Positions 20,439-30,254 of a stretch of DNA of 56,216 nt are shown in pieces (position 1 is the stretch's first letter; every line of letters begins with the position of its first letter). The stretch is taken from assembly GCA_012838035.1 (NCBI GenBank), contig DUQB01000145.1, positions 1 through 56,216 on the forward strand, read 5' to 3'. The translations under genes were made by a program, and so were the position numbers. Below the pieces are notes generated by a model. That model made no database searches and had not been told where the DNA came from. It worked only from the letters and a program-made list of their open reading frames with translations. The DNA is from Bacillota bacterium. Its GTDB lineage: Bacteria > Bacillota > Limnochordia > DTU080.

Positions 20439-20465
20439 TAATATATGCCTAGGAGGGACGACGGT
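20439..20465 (-). promoter_or_regulatory. Candidate sigma-K (mother-cell) promoter ahead of dpaA
   Basis: AC-N16-CATATATTA matches AC-N16/17-CATAnnnTA; located in the dapB-dpaA intergenic gap. Confidence 0.5.
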
Positions 20466-20483
20466 GCCTGTCTACCATATGCG

Positions 20484-21278
20484 TTAAAACAGCAGGTGCT
20501 CCAGGCCATAAACAAGGCCTTGGAAATCAGCAACCTTTCGAATAGCCAGAAGAACCCCCGGCATAAACGATTCCCTGTCCATGGAGTCGTGACGAATCGT
20601 GAGCGTTTGTCCGGGTCCGCCGAACAACACTTCCTGATGCGCAATAAGCCCGGGCAGTCGCACGCTGTGGATGTGCACGCCTGCAAAGTCGCTACCGCGA
20701 GCGCCGGCCAACTTCAACTCCTCTACGACGCCGGCTTCCGGTTTCCGCCATACTTCCTTAATCATCTCGGCTGTCTTAATTGCCGTCCCCGACGGAGCAT
20801 CACGTTTTTTGTCATGATGCAGTTCGATGATCTCTACGCCCGGGAAGAAGCGGGCGGCTTCACGAGCGAAACGCATCATTAATACGGCGCCTAGTGCGAA
20901 GTTGGGAGCATGTACCACTCCGACGCGCTGCTCGCGGGCCAAGGCGTCCAATTTCTGTAAATCCTGTTCTAATAAACCTGTAGTACCTATGACCAAATGA
21001 ACGCCTGCACTTAAGACTGTACGGGCATTGGCCGCTACGGTACTCGGCATGGTGAAATCAACCACCCGTTCAGGCTGCACGCGTTGAATAGCTTGCGCCA
21101 AATCGGCATCGACGACGACACCCAACTCACCCAAACCTGCCGCGACGCCTATGTCTTGTCCGGCACACGCCGGATCGACGGCAGCTACCAACTCCATGTC
21201 GGCTGCCCGGCACACTGCTTTAACGACTTCCTTCCCCATGCGACCGCCTGCGCCGTTCACCAAAACCCGTAAGCTCAT
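20484..21278 (-). CDS. dapB: 4-hydroxy-tetrahydrodipicolinate reductase
   Basis: MSLRVLVNGAGGRMGKEVVKAV...; ELHHDKKRDAPSGTAIKTAE motif; start at ATG 21278 with GGGGAG RBS. Confidence 0.95.
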   Translation of the reverse strand: MSLRVLVNGAGGRMGKEVVKAVCRAADMELVAAVDPACAGQDIGVAAGLGELGVVVDADLAQAIQRVQPERVVDFTMPSTVAANARTVLSAGVHLVIGTTGLLEQDLQKLDALAREQRVGVVHAPNFALGAVLMMRFAREAARFFPGVEIIELHHDKKRDAPSGTAIKTAEMIKEVWRKPEAGVVEELKLAGARGSDFAGVHIHSVRLPGLIAHQEVLFGGPGQTLTIRHDSMDRESFMPGVLLAIRKVADFQGLVYGLEHLLF

Positions 21279-21416
21279 GTAGATACACTCCCCACCAATA
21301 TCACTGTCAACGTGCACTGCACGAGGTCACTGTGTGTGAATTATGCTATCATGGCGGTCACTCCTCCAAGAATGGATGACCTTATGCTAACAGCATACGT
21401 GCGCCACGTATACATC

Positions 21417-21460
21417 GGAAAAAACAAAGCGCGGTGGCATATAGCGTAGCCAACCGCGCG
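21417..21460 (-). terminator. Riboswitch expression-platform terminator upstream of dapB
   Basis: Minus strand GCGCGGTTGGC-tacgctatat-GCCACCGCGC then TTTGTTTTTT. Confidence 0.85.
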
Positions 21461-21483
21461 TTTTCCGTCCAGTCTGCGGATAT

Positions 21484-21670
21484 CCCACCGGAATAGCGCT
21501 CCACCGGGTAGTGCATCGCCCCGGTGACAGTCAAGACGTTGTTCACGCCTTGCCCAGCATCACTGTATGGTGACAGGTGATGCTTCGGCGAGTACTCCTT
21601 TCGCACGGCTTCTTCAACCTCACCATAGGTTTCCGCCCTGCTACTAATAGTAACCCGCGCCTCTATCGGC
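21484..21670 (-). ncRNA. Lysine riboswitch (L-box) aptamer
   Basis: Minus strand contains GATAGAGGCGCG...AGTAGC, GGAGTACTCGCCGAAGCATCAC...GTGATGCTGGGC, TTGACTGTCACCGG...CCGGTGGAGCGCTATTC, matching the B. subtilis lysC L-box conserved blocks in order. Confidence 0.92.
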
Positions 21671-21714
21671 TTATGTCATATTCAATTACCGCTTACCCAA
21701 CATGGGTTGCTATT

Positions 21715-21743
21715 ATTGTGCCTAACCGAAGACGGAATGTCAA
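21715..21743 (-). promoter_or_regulatory. Sigma-A-like promoter for the L-box leader
   Basis: TTGACA-N17-CACAAT about 45 nt upstream of the aptamer. Confidence 0.6.
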
Positions 21744-21779
21744 GGACTATCCTGCATACCATCCGGACAAGCAGCCGAC

Positions 21780-22376
21780 TTACTCGGAGGCCGCTGCGTC
21801 TTTCTCCTTCCGTCTTCTCCGGCGCCAAATGGAAAGCGGTTCTCTTTTTTCCCCGCGTGCCAACCGTCCCAACAGCTCCTGAGGACTCTCCTCCTCCAGC
21901 TCAAGCGGCAGTGCCTCTCCGGCATCGTCCGAAACAGGAACATCTTGCGGCTTATCGATACCGACCACCCGATGCTTCGCCGGTCGAGACGCATGCACGA
22001 CGCCGACTGTGCGAGAATCTCCTTTACCCATGAACGACTCAGACATCGCCCCGATCTCACCGGGTGAAAGATACCGAGTGGGAAAACGGAGCGGCTGCTG
22101 ATCGGCATAGGCTCCGACAGGCTCATGCTGCGGCAGCTCGGCATCGATCATATCGACTACGATGAGATCGCGCCCCATGGATCTGATACCCGACCAAGCC
22201 AACCTGATCTCGCGTGAGCCAAGCAGACCGCGGCGCTGGTAGATGAGTAAGGCCTCCAAAGTCCCTCGTTCGGTATCGATAATAAGATCACTGCCTATGA
22301 CGGCGCCCAAGCGAATACCTTCGGATAAATCCACAATTTCTTTACCGATGAGCTCAGAATAACGCAATAGGTCCAC
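21780..22376 (-). CDS. ymxH: YlmC/YmxH-family PRC-barrel sporulation protein with C-terminal extension
   Basis: N-terminal RYSELIGKEIVDLSEGIRLGAVIGSDLIID PRC-barrel; 198 aa; between dut and dapB. Confidence 0.8.
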   Translation of the reverse strand: MDLLRYSELIGKEIVDLSEGIRLGAVIGSDLIIDTERGTLEALLIYQRRGLLGSREIRLAWSGIRSMGRDLIVVDMIDAELPQHEPVGAYADQQPLRFPTRYLSPGEIGAMSESFMGKGDSRTVGVVHASRPAKHRVVGIDKPQDVPVSDDAGEALPLELEEESPQELLGRLARGEKREPLSIWRRRRRKEKDAAASE

Positions 22377-22504
22377 CTCTCCCTATGTCGACTCCCATAT
22401 TGCAGGCGTTGCAACAGACTTGTCGCCGGCCCGATATAGCGGCACGGGCAACGGTTTCTTATAGGAAAATATGCGACATGCGGAGCGAGATATGATGGAC
22501 AAAT

Positions 22505-22957
22505 CTATTGACCGGTCGAGCCGAAACCGCCTGTGCCGCGTTCGGTGGGAGCTAGTTCGTCAACAATCTTCAGCACGGCACGTTGAATCGGGACGAACAC
22601 CAACTGGGCGATGCGATCGCCAGGTTGGATTATGTAGGGTTTGTCGCTCGAGTTTTGTAAGGCACAGCCTATCTCACCAATATAATCCGCATCGATGACC
22701 CCTACGCCGTTTGCCAAGTTCACGCCATGTTTAGTCGCCAACCCGCTCCGAGCAAAGACGAGAGCCATCATATTTGGTCCAGGCAACTCTATGGCTATAC
22801 CTGTAGGGATGAGCGCTCGCTCTCCTGCCCGTAACTCAATGGGCTCAGGAATATTGGCCGCCAAATCCATACCAGCCGACGCCTGAGTGGCATAAGCCGG
22901 CAAGGGAGCATAAGCTGCGCCCATGCGTTTGACTTTTACTTCTATATTGTCGGACAT
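22505..22957 (-). CDS. dut: dUTP diphosphatase
   Basis: ASAGMDLAAN, FARSGLATKHG, GVIDADYIGEIG, RIAQLVF, RGTGGFGSTG motifs. Confidence 0.96.
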   Translation of the reverse strand: MSDNIEVKVKRMGAAYAPLPAYATQASAGMDLAANIPEPIELRAGERALIPTGIAIELPGPNMMALVFARSGLATKHGVNLANGVGVIDADYIGEIGCALQNSSDKPYIIQPGDRIAQLVFVPIQRAVLKIVDELAPTERGTGGFGSTGQ

Positions 22958-23042
22958 CTAATACACCTCCGGGGTCATGCATCCATTGATAACGGATGGA
23001 TATGCAGTCGGCACGGATGGTTACGGCATTCATCGCTGCATA

Positions 23043-24419
23043 TTAGCGTCGTAAGGCTTCCACGGTGATAGGACCAATGGCGGCGCAAACCATATTTTTG
23101 CTATTCAATAGACGACCGGCCACCTGCTGCACATCTTCCGGTCGGACTGCGTTAATTTTTTCAATCATCTCGTCCGGGCTGTATAAGGGCTCTTGGAACA
23201 ACTCGGCCTTTGCTAAGCGGCTCATACGATTCGCCGTACTCTCTAGGCTGAGCATCAACGAGCCTTTAAGCTGCTCCTTAGCGCGGTGCAGCTCGTCGGA
23301 TTTGATACCATTGGCTTCAATATCCGCAAACTCCGCTCGCATAATATCCAGAACAGTGTGAAGGTTCTGTGGACTGCAACCGGTGTACGTGGCGAGCAGG
23401 CCTACATCCTGGAACAAGGTGTGATATGAATAGACGTTATACACCAGCCCGCGTTCTTCGCGTAATTCCTGGAAGAGCCGGGAGCTCATACCACCGCCAA
23501 TGGCCATGTCTAAGACAAAAATGGCGTACTGTTGCGGACAGTTGCGATTGTATCCGTGAGATCCGATACACATATGTATGAGTTCGCTGTCTTTATACCG
23601 GACTAAATCGTGACTATGGGCGACCTCACTATTCAGAAACGCGCCGGTTGTTGAGCGACCACCAAAACTGCTCAGATAACGAGCAACCGTTTCCACTACT
23701 TGGTCGTGCAACACATTTCCGGCTGCTGCGACGACCAGGTTGTCCGCTGTATAATGGGTATGCATATAATCCAGCAGTTGGTCTCGAGTAAGCCTGCTGA
23801 TGGTGGCCGCGTTGCCAAGTATGCCTTTGCCGAGAACGTGTCCGGTGAGGGCGGCTTCCGCAAACATATCGTGAACCAGCTCGTCGGGCGTATCTTCGTA
23901 ACTGTGGATTTCCTCCAGGATGACGCATTTTTCCTTTTCCAGTTCCGTTTGACTAAACTCGGAGTTGAGGACCATATCCGACAAGATTTCCACAGCCAAC
24001 TCCATATGGTCGTCAAGGACGCGTGCATAGAAACACGTATGTTCCTTGCTGGTAAACGCATTAAGCTGACCACCGGAGGCGTCAATGGTTTCGGCAATTT
24101 GGCGGGCACTGCGCGTTTTGGTACCTTTAAATATCATATGCTCGATAAAGTGCGAGACACCGTTATAATCGATATCTTCATCGCGGGAACCCGTTTTAAA
24201 CCAAAAACCGATAGTAACTGAACGTACATGCGGTATATACTCTGTAACGACTCGGATACCATTATCTAAGCGTGTCTTTTGGTACACCCATATCCCCCCA
24301 CCTGACGGCTCTGTCGCCATGCGTTTGGAACCGTCTTGAAACAAGTACCCGAACTCAACCAACCTGACACCAAAAGGTGATGCTTCTCCAGTAGGACCAA
24401 GCTGTGACTTTTCTGGCAC
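23043..24419 (-). CDS. M16 family zinc metallopeptidase (processing-peptidase-like)
   Basis: HFIEHMIFKGT (HxxEH) zinc motif and M16 architecture; exact start uncertain (Met at 24320 also plausible). Confidence 0.92.
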   Translation of the reverse strand: MPEKSQLGPTGEASPFGVRLVEFGYLFQDGSKRMATEPSGGGIWVYQKTRLDNGIRVVTEYIPHVRSVTIGFWFKTGSRDEDIDYNGVSHFIEHMIFKGTKTRSARQIAETIDASGGQLNAFTSKEHTCFYARVLDDHMELAVEILSDMVLNSEFSQTELEKEKCVILEEIHSYEDTPDELVHDMFAEAALTGHVLGKGILGNAATISRLTRDQLLDYMHTHYTADNLVVAAAGNVLHDQVVETVARYLSSFGGRSTTGAFLNSEVAHSHDLVRYKDSELIHMCIGSHGYNRNCPQQYAIFVLDMAIGGGMSSRLFQELREERGLVYNVYSYHTLFQDVGLLATYTGCSPQNLHTVLDIMRAEFADIEANGIKSDELHRAKEQLKGSLMLSLESTANRMSRLAKAELFQEPLYSPDEMIEKINAVRPEDVQQVAGRLLNSKNMVCAAIGPITVEALRR

Positions 24420-24829
24420 AACCTACATAAAGGATGCGCTATGAGCGGCACAGAAAACCACCTTATAGCAGCATGCTCAATGTGGAGTCCGTGTGAAGGT
24501 CGGATCATTCTGCATGGAAGTTGATAAGAATGGTCATCCCCATCGACCTTCGCACAGAAGCGACTAGCTTGTAGTCAGCGCCTTAGCCGGACGGATCAAG
24601 CAAACAGCCTCCAGCCTGTTGACCAAACTTGATGCGGCCAGTGGACTAGGGCTCATTACCGAATGACATAAACGATACGATAGCCCCTTTATCCTATCAT
24701 GCTTCACATTTCGATAGCACCGATAAATGATCGGAGGCCGGGGGTCGCATTAGCGTATGATTGTAACCGCTCTGCATCAAGGGCGCATCATCTACGTCGT
24801 CATATCAGCATTTTGAAGGAGGCAGGCCG

Positions 24830-26170
24830 GTGTCCCAGGGCGCCCTCGCTACGATCATCTCCATTATATTATACTTATCCAGCCTGTTCGGCGGGAGTGT
24901 AGGCCCATCTAAGGCGGTACCTCCAAGCGTATCCGCACCCGCGCCGGCAGCCTCGGCGCAGATGGAGCCGTCTACCACTACGACAGGTACCGGCATTGTC
25001 ACCGGCAGTACCGTAGTAGTCTATGATGCGGTAGGTAGTCGCCGGCAGATAGCGGAACTGCATCGCGGGGACTACGTAGATATCATGCAACGTGAAGGCA
25101 GTTGGTACAAGATTCGTGTTTCCACGGGAGAGATCGGTTACGTGACCGCTTTCACGCTGATGCCTACCGATAAAAAACAGATAGACAATTGGTCGCGCCC
25201 GACCGGGTTGGCAACCGTATTAGGGTACTACCTGAACGACTCTCGCAGCCCCTCTCTGCCGCCCTTGCTGGCAAACTCCGATGTACTCACCGCCATCGCT
25301 CCCTGGACCTGGGAGGTAACAGCCGGCGGCAACTTGGTTGCCACCTTCGACACGCGTGACGTAGGCGCTACCCTTAAGCGAGCAGGCGATCGCGGTCTAA
25401 AGACGTATGCCCTAATTCATAACTTCGCCATTGATTCATCAGGTAATCACACATTCAACAGTCAATTGGCGCACAAATTGCTCAGCAGCGATACGGCACG
25501 CGCCAACCTGATTGCCAATATTAAGCGGACTCTTACCGATTGGCGCATGACAGGCGTACACATAGACTTTGAAATGGTGCCCGCTACTGATCGCGCGTTG
25601 CTTAACAAGTTCATGCAAGATTTATATGAAACACTTCACCCTGCAGGTTTCGAGGTGACCATAGCCGTTCCCTCCAAGACACGTGAATCGTTTAGTGATT
25701 CTTGGGCAGGAGCATATGATTATAAAACGTTATCACGCTATACCGATCAGATGATGTTGATGACCTACGATGAACACTGGGCCGGCGGCCCGCCCGGTCC
25801 CGTAGCCTCGATTACCTGGGTGGAAAACGTGGTGCGGTTCGCATTAGCACAAGGGGTACCCGCCGACAAACTTGTACTGGGAGTGGCTGCATACGGCTAT
25901 GATTGGCCGAGCTCGGGACGCGGTCGTTCGGTTACCTACGATCGAGCAATGAGCATCGCCGAGGCCAATGGCGCTAAGATACAGTGGGATGATAAAGCAA
26001 AGACACCCTATTTCCGCTACGGAAACGGCCGTCAGGTATGGTTTGAGAATCGACGGAGTCTCACCCACAAACTGGAGATAGTGAACAAGTACAAGCTGGC
26101 AGGCATTTCCATCTGGCGTTTAGGTCAAGAAGATCCAGGTTATTGGGATGTACTGCGAGAAATGCTGTAG
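24830..26170 (+). CDS. GH18-family spore/cell-wall glycosidase-like protein with SH3b domain
   Basis: SH3-like segment (VVVYDAVGSRRQIAELHRGDYVDIMQREGSWYKIRV) followed by GH18 domain with GVHIDFEMV; GTG start with AAGGAGG RBS. Confidence 0.88.
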   Translation: MSQGALATIISIILYLSSLFGGSVGPSKAVPPSVSAPAPAASAQMEPSTTTTGTGIVTGSTVVVYDAVGSRRQIAELHRGDYVDIMQREGSWYKIRVSTGEIGYVTAFTLMPTDKKQIDNWSRPTGLATVLGYYLNDSRSPSLPPLLANSDVLTAIAPWTWEVTAGGNLVATFDTRDVGATLKRAGDRGLKTYALIHNFAIDSSGNHTFNSQLAHKLLSSDTARANLIANIKRTLTDWRMTGVHIDFEMVPATDRALLNKFMQDLYETLHPAGFEVTIAVPSKTRESFSDSWAGAYDYKTLSRYTDQMMLMTYDEHWAGGPPGPVASITWVENVVRFALAQGVPADKLVLGVAAYGYDWPSSGRGRSVTYDRAMSIAEANGAKIQWDDKAKTPYFRYGNGRQVWFENRRSLTHKLEIVNKYKLAGISIWRLGQEDPGYWDVLREML

Positions 26171-26177
26171 AAGCGAC

Positions 26178-26210
26178 GCGGCTGCCTCAAGCGAGGGCAG
26201 CCGTTTCCTT
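26178..26210 (+). terminator. Probable terminator of GH18 gene
   Basis: CGGCTGCC-tcaagcga-GGGCAGCCG then TTTCCTT. Confidence 0.6.
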
Positions 26211-26255
26211 ATAGGAGCGGTTCAGGACGCTTATCCGCAACAGAACTGGGTATAC

Positions 26256-27047
26256 CTACACCTCCCCTCCCCCGGTATGACCGGCGCGACCGGCTTCCAG
26301 CATGGTCGATATCGTAACAGGCTTGAGCCCCTTGGCCTGCAATCCCGCCAGCAGTTGCGGTAGAGCCCCGACCGTATTAGGTTTCGGGTGCATCAGCACG
26401 ATATTCCCACCTTTTGCCTTGGGCACGATTCGCTGCACTATGGTGGCGGCGCTGGGATCCTGCCAATCGATTGTGTCCAGCGTCCATAGAATGGTATAGT
26501 ATCCCAATCCGGCCGCCGTTTGTACAATCCGACGATCCCACTCTCCATAGGGAGGCGCATATAGTCGAGTCTCCTGCCCCAAGATGGATTTAATCAACGC
26601 CGCATTGTCCATGATGTGCTTTTCCAAAGCATGGTCGTTAAGTTGCTTCGGATGGGCATGAGCAGTGCCGTGATTGCCTATCTCGTGTCCCCTCGCCGCC
26701 ATTTGTCGAGCTAGGTCCTGATTTTTCTCCAGCCAACTGCCGGTGAGAAAGAATGTCACCTTGGCTTGGTAGCGATCAAATATCTCCAGCATGGCAGGGA
26801 TTTCCTCGGAGCCCCAGTCCACATTCACACATAAAGCGATGTAGTTTCCCGCACCGGGTATCTCAAAAACCGGCTGGTGCGGTACAGGAGGTCCTGAAGC
26901 TGTTCTTAGCGCCATGTTTTGCGCAAGATGATACCCACCCGCCAGGAAGACGGCAAACAGCAAACCCAACAGCATATGCGCCTGCCATGGTTTAACCACC
27001 ACGATCATCATTCGAGCTCTCCACCTTTTGCCATGTTTCATGTCCAC
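26256..27047 (-). CDS. Polysaccharide deacetylase (NodB domain) family protein
   Basis: GHEIGNHGTAHAHP, APPYGEWD, LHPKPNT-type NodB motifs, N-terminal TM segment. Confidence 0.85.
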   Translation of the reverse strand: MDMKHGKRWRARMMIVVVKPWQAHMLLGLLFAVFLAGGYHLAQNMALRTASGPPVPHQPVFEIPGAGNYIALCVNVDWGSEEIPAMLEIFDRYQAKVTFFLTGSWLEKNQDLARQMAARGHEIGNHGTAHAHPKQLNDHALEKHIMDNAALIKSILGQETRLYAPPYGEWDRRIVQTAAGLGYYTILWTLDTIDWQDPSAATIVQRIVPKAKGGNIVLMHPKPNTVGALPQLLAGLQAKGLKPVTISTMLEAGRAGHTGGGEV

Positions 27048-27081
27048 CGCAGTCCCGTGCCGCCGTCATCATCTTCCTGCC

Positions 27082-27879
27082 TCACTGCGCAACAGGTAAT
27101 TGTTTTTGTAAGCCCGAGTGGCTTTCAATTACATAGTTGTCTCGGTAGATCAGTTCGCCCACAGGAACCACTTGAAAACCGCGCTGCTTCAACAAGGGCA
27201 GTAGACGAGCCACCGCCTCCGGCGTCGACTTTCCGGCATTGTGAAACAAGATGATGTCTCCGGGCTTGGCCTGCGAAATACGGTCGACAATATAGGAGGC
27301 GCTCACATTTTTCCAGTCCAGTGAGTCGATAGACCATTGTACCGTGTAATATCCCAGAGACTGGGCTACCTCAATCACTTTATTGCTGTATTCACCAAAG
27401 GGCGGTCGGAATAAATCCGGATCTTTTCCTATGAGAGCCTTAATCTTCTGATGGTTTTCCAGGAGATCCGCATAAATTTCTTCTGCAGTGAGGGAATTCA
27501 TGTGAGGATGCCTAAGGCTGTGGTTGCCTATTTCATGACCCTGAGCAGCAATTTTCTTCACATATTCCGGATACTCGCTGACCCAGTTGCCGGCTAGAAA
27601 GAAGGTGGTTTTTACATTGTTGGCACTGAGAATTTCTAGGAGCTTGTCGGTATTTTCGGTACCCCAGGTAGCATCAAACGAAAAGGCTATCTTGGCCTCC
27701 TGAGTATCGACCTTGTAGATGGGTACCAACCGATTGGTGAGCTTGGCCATCACGGATTCTACCGCCGGTCGGGTAACAGTAACCACCCCGACGCCCATGA
27801 GCCCAAACATCAGCAGTAGCAGCAGCAGCGCCCAGCTGCGCCTTAAGTATAACACCATGCGGCTATCCTCCCCGGGCAT
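27082..27879 (-). CDS. Polysaccharide deacetylase, YlxY/PdaB-like
   Basis: IAFSFDATWGTENT, GHEIGNHSLRHPHM, RPPFGEYSNK, ILFHNAGKS motifs; N-terminal TM. Confidence 0.9.
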   Translation of the reverse strand: MPGEDSRMVLYLRRSWALLLLLLMFGLMGVGVVTVTRPAVESVMAKLTNRLVPIYKVDTQEAKIAFSFDATWGTENTDKLLEILSANNVKTTFFLAGNWVSEYPEYVKKIAAQGHEIGNHSLRHPHMNSLTAEEIYADLLENHQKIKALIGKDPDLFRPPFGEYSNKVIEVAQSLGYYTVQWSIDSLDWKNVSASYIVDRISQAKPGDIILFHNAGKSTPEAVARLLPLLKQRGFQVVPVGELIYRDNYVIESHSGLQKQLPVAQ

Positions 27880-27921
27880 AAACGGTCCTTAAACCGTATG
27901 CCGGAAGGCGCCGCCTGATGT

Positions 27922-30033
27922 CTATAACCAGTCTCTTACTGCACTGACGACGTCCTCTAATCGCCCCTTGGCGCCGGTGCAGTCAGGCAGCGAAGCAAAG
28001 AAAAACCTACCGTAACTGCGCTGTAAAATGCGTTTATCGCAGACGACGACAGCGCCGTGATCCGTATGCGAACGGATAAGGCGACCAAAGCCTTGCTTGA
28101 ACTTCAGTATCGCTTCAGGCAACGAGAAATTGTAAAAAGGATCCAGCCCGGCTTTGCGCATGTCTTCCATCCGAGCTTCGGTAACCGGGTCGTCGGGAAC
28201 CCGAAAGGGCAGCCGCGTCAGGATGACGCAGGAGAGCGCATCTCCGGGGACGTCAACTCCCTCCCAAAAACTGTCGGTACCCAGCAACACGCTGGTTTCG
28301 GCTCGGAAGGTGTTCAACATATGCGATCTGCCGTCTTGTCCTTGTACAAGCAAAGGCCAACCTTCGGCTTCACAAACAGGTTTCAGCTGCTCCGCCACAT
28401 GTTTGAGTAGGGCATACGAGGTAAAGAGCACAAACGCTCTTCCCCGACTGGCCAGAATAATTTCTTTTACCGCATGCGTCAACGCAGTGGGATACGAAGG
28501 CGCATTTGGTTCCGGGAGATCCAGTGGGATGGCAATAAGGGCTTGCTCTCTAAAGTGAAAAGGAGAAGAAATAACCAACTCGGAAACCGCATCATCATCG
28601 GCCAGACCCATGCGCTGCCTGATAAAGCCGAAGCTGCCCGCGACGCTTAAGGTGGCCGACGTACACACCAAGGAGTGCAGGCTATCAATCCATTCTTTAA
28701 TGATGGGACCTACCTGTAAAGGCGTAGCCAGAGCACGCACCTGCCCCCGATAACCGGAGCTGTCGACCCAATACACTTGTTCATCGTCTTCGGCCACGCC
28801 TATATGCGCAGCCAGATTAGCCCAACCTAAGCATCGTTGCGCCAACGCATCCAGCTCGTACAGCGTCAAGGGATCCTCGGTAAGTAACGGCGCCGCGTCC
28901 TTCTTTACGCGACGCAACAAGGAGGCCAGCTCCATGAACATTTCGGCAAACCGCTCCGAATGCGACTTCACCGTAGTCTGCCAGTTGGTGCGCTCTTGTC
29001 CGGCTCGTATGCGACTCACCTGTCGCTGGGTTTGCGCCAACCACATCGACACGCTGTTGAACAACTGCGCGCCGGTCTCGCTTAACTGGTTGAGCAAAGG
29101 ATAAGCCTCTTGCTCAAGTAACCTGAGGATGTCATTGGCCAGTTCCGGCTCTTTATTGAACATAAGGCTCGTAGTTGCCTGATGAGACACCGTTGATAAT
29201 ACGCCTCGCGGTTTTTGGTTGCGAGAACCGTGATAAATCCGATACAACAACCGGTGCAAGCCGTACTCGCTGAGCGACTCACTAAGATAACTGCTGGCAA
29301 CCTGCTCAATATGGTGCGCTTCATCAAGGATACAGTACTTATATAACGGCAATACGGCACGTTCAGTGTCCCAACCGACCGCTTTCCGCACGGCTACGTC
29401 GGCAAACAGCAGGTAATGATTGACAACCAACAAATGCGCCGCATCCATCTGAGCGCGAGCCCGGAAGAAAAAACATTCGCTATAATACGGGCACTGCGCC
29501 CTTACGCAGGTGTCGCTTTCAGCGCAGACTTGCTGCCAAACCATCGGCTCCCGCTGATGCTCTGATAAAGTACCCTCTTGCGTTTCAGCAGCCCAAACGG
29601 CCAACTGCTGTAGCTCCGCCATTTCTTGTTCTGGGGCTGACTCTTGGCCTAATGCGTACTCTAAACGCAGCCTACAGAGGTAGTTGCTCCACCCTTTCAC
29701 CAGACATGCCTTCAACTCAGACGCAAAAGCCTTTTGCACCAGTGGGATGTCTTTGTTGAGCAGCTGTTCCTGCAGCGTAATGGTGTTAGTAGAAATGACT
29801 ACTTTCTCCCCTGTTTGAAGAGCGTGCAGAGCAGCGGGTACCAGATAAGCCAAGGATTTCCCTGTTCCTGTGCCGGCCTCTATTAAAGCCACGCCGCCTT
29901 CATGCATGGTGCGAGCCACCGCGGCAGCCATTTCCTGTTGCCCGCATCTACTTTCAAAACTCTCAAATACTGCAGCAAAAGGTCCTTCTTGACCAAGGAC
30001 TTCAGCTGCGTCAAGCACTTTCAATTGCGACAC
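27922..30033 (-). CDS. dinG: ATP-dependent DNA helicase, DinG family
   Basis: 703 aa; LIEAGTGTGKSLAYLVPA Walker A, DEAH box, Fe-S cysteines (C-X-C-PYYSEC), GTDSFWEGVDVPG. Confidence 0.93.
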   Translation of the reverse strand: MSQLKVLDAAEVLGQEGPFAAVFESFESRCGQQEMAAAVARTMHEGGVALIEAGTGTGKSLAYLVPAALHALQTGEKVVISTNTITLQEQLLNKDIPLVQKAFASELKACLVKGWSNYLCRLRLEYALGQESAPEQEMAELQQLAVWAAETQEGTLSEHQREPMVWQQVCAESDTCVRAQCPYYSECFFFRARAQMDAAHLLVVNHYLLFADVAVRKAVGWDTERAVLPLYKYCILDEAHHIEQVASSYLSESLSEYGLHRLLYRIYHGSRNQKPRGVLSTVSHQATTSLMFNKEPELANDILRLLEQEAYPLLNQLSETGAQLFNSVSMWLAQTQRQVSRIRAGQERTNWQTTVKSHSERFAEMFMELASLLRRVKKDAAPLLTEDPLTLYELDALAQRCLGWANLAAHIGVAEDDEQVYWVDSSGYRGQVRALATPLQVGPIIKEWIDSLHSLVCTSATLSVAGSFGFIRQRMGLADDDAVSELVISSPFHFREQALIAIPLDLPEPNAPSYPTALTHAVKEIILASRGRAFVLFTSYALLKHVAEQLKPVCEAEGWPLLVQGQDGRSHMLNTFRAETSVLLGTDSFWEGVDVPGDALSCVILTRLPFRVPDDPVTEARMEDMRKAGLDPFYNFSLPEAILKFKQGFGRLIRSHTDHGAVVVCDKRILQRSYGRFFFASLPDCTGAKGRLEDVVSAVRDWL

Positions 30034-30254
30034 CCTTCTCAGTCGGCGTGCATGATATGCCTACAGAAGCGCCATACACTCACCATGATCAGACACTTTT
30101 TTCTGCAACTATGAGGGCAATACCTCTTCAGGCTGAAGTTCTTTCCAAGCCGGTAATTAGATGCAGGCGAACACAATAGGTGGGTAGCGCGGGTAAAAGG
30201 GAGGGATGGTGGCGGAAGCAATCGGAGGGCCAACGGCAGAAATGCGGTTCCGGG

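Noticed and set aside
24491-24555. Inverted repeat GTGTGAAGGTCG / CGACCTTCGCAC between the divergent M16 and GH18 genes
   Set aside because: One mismatch and a long 41 nt loop; no U-tract or known RNA family resemblance, so probably incidental or a weak regulatory element.
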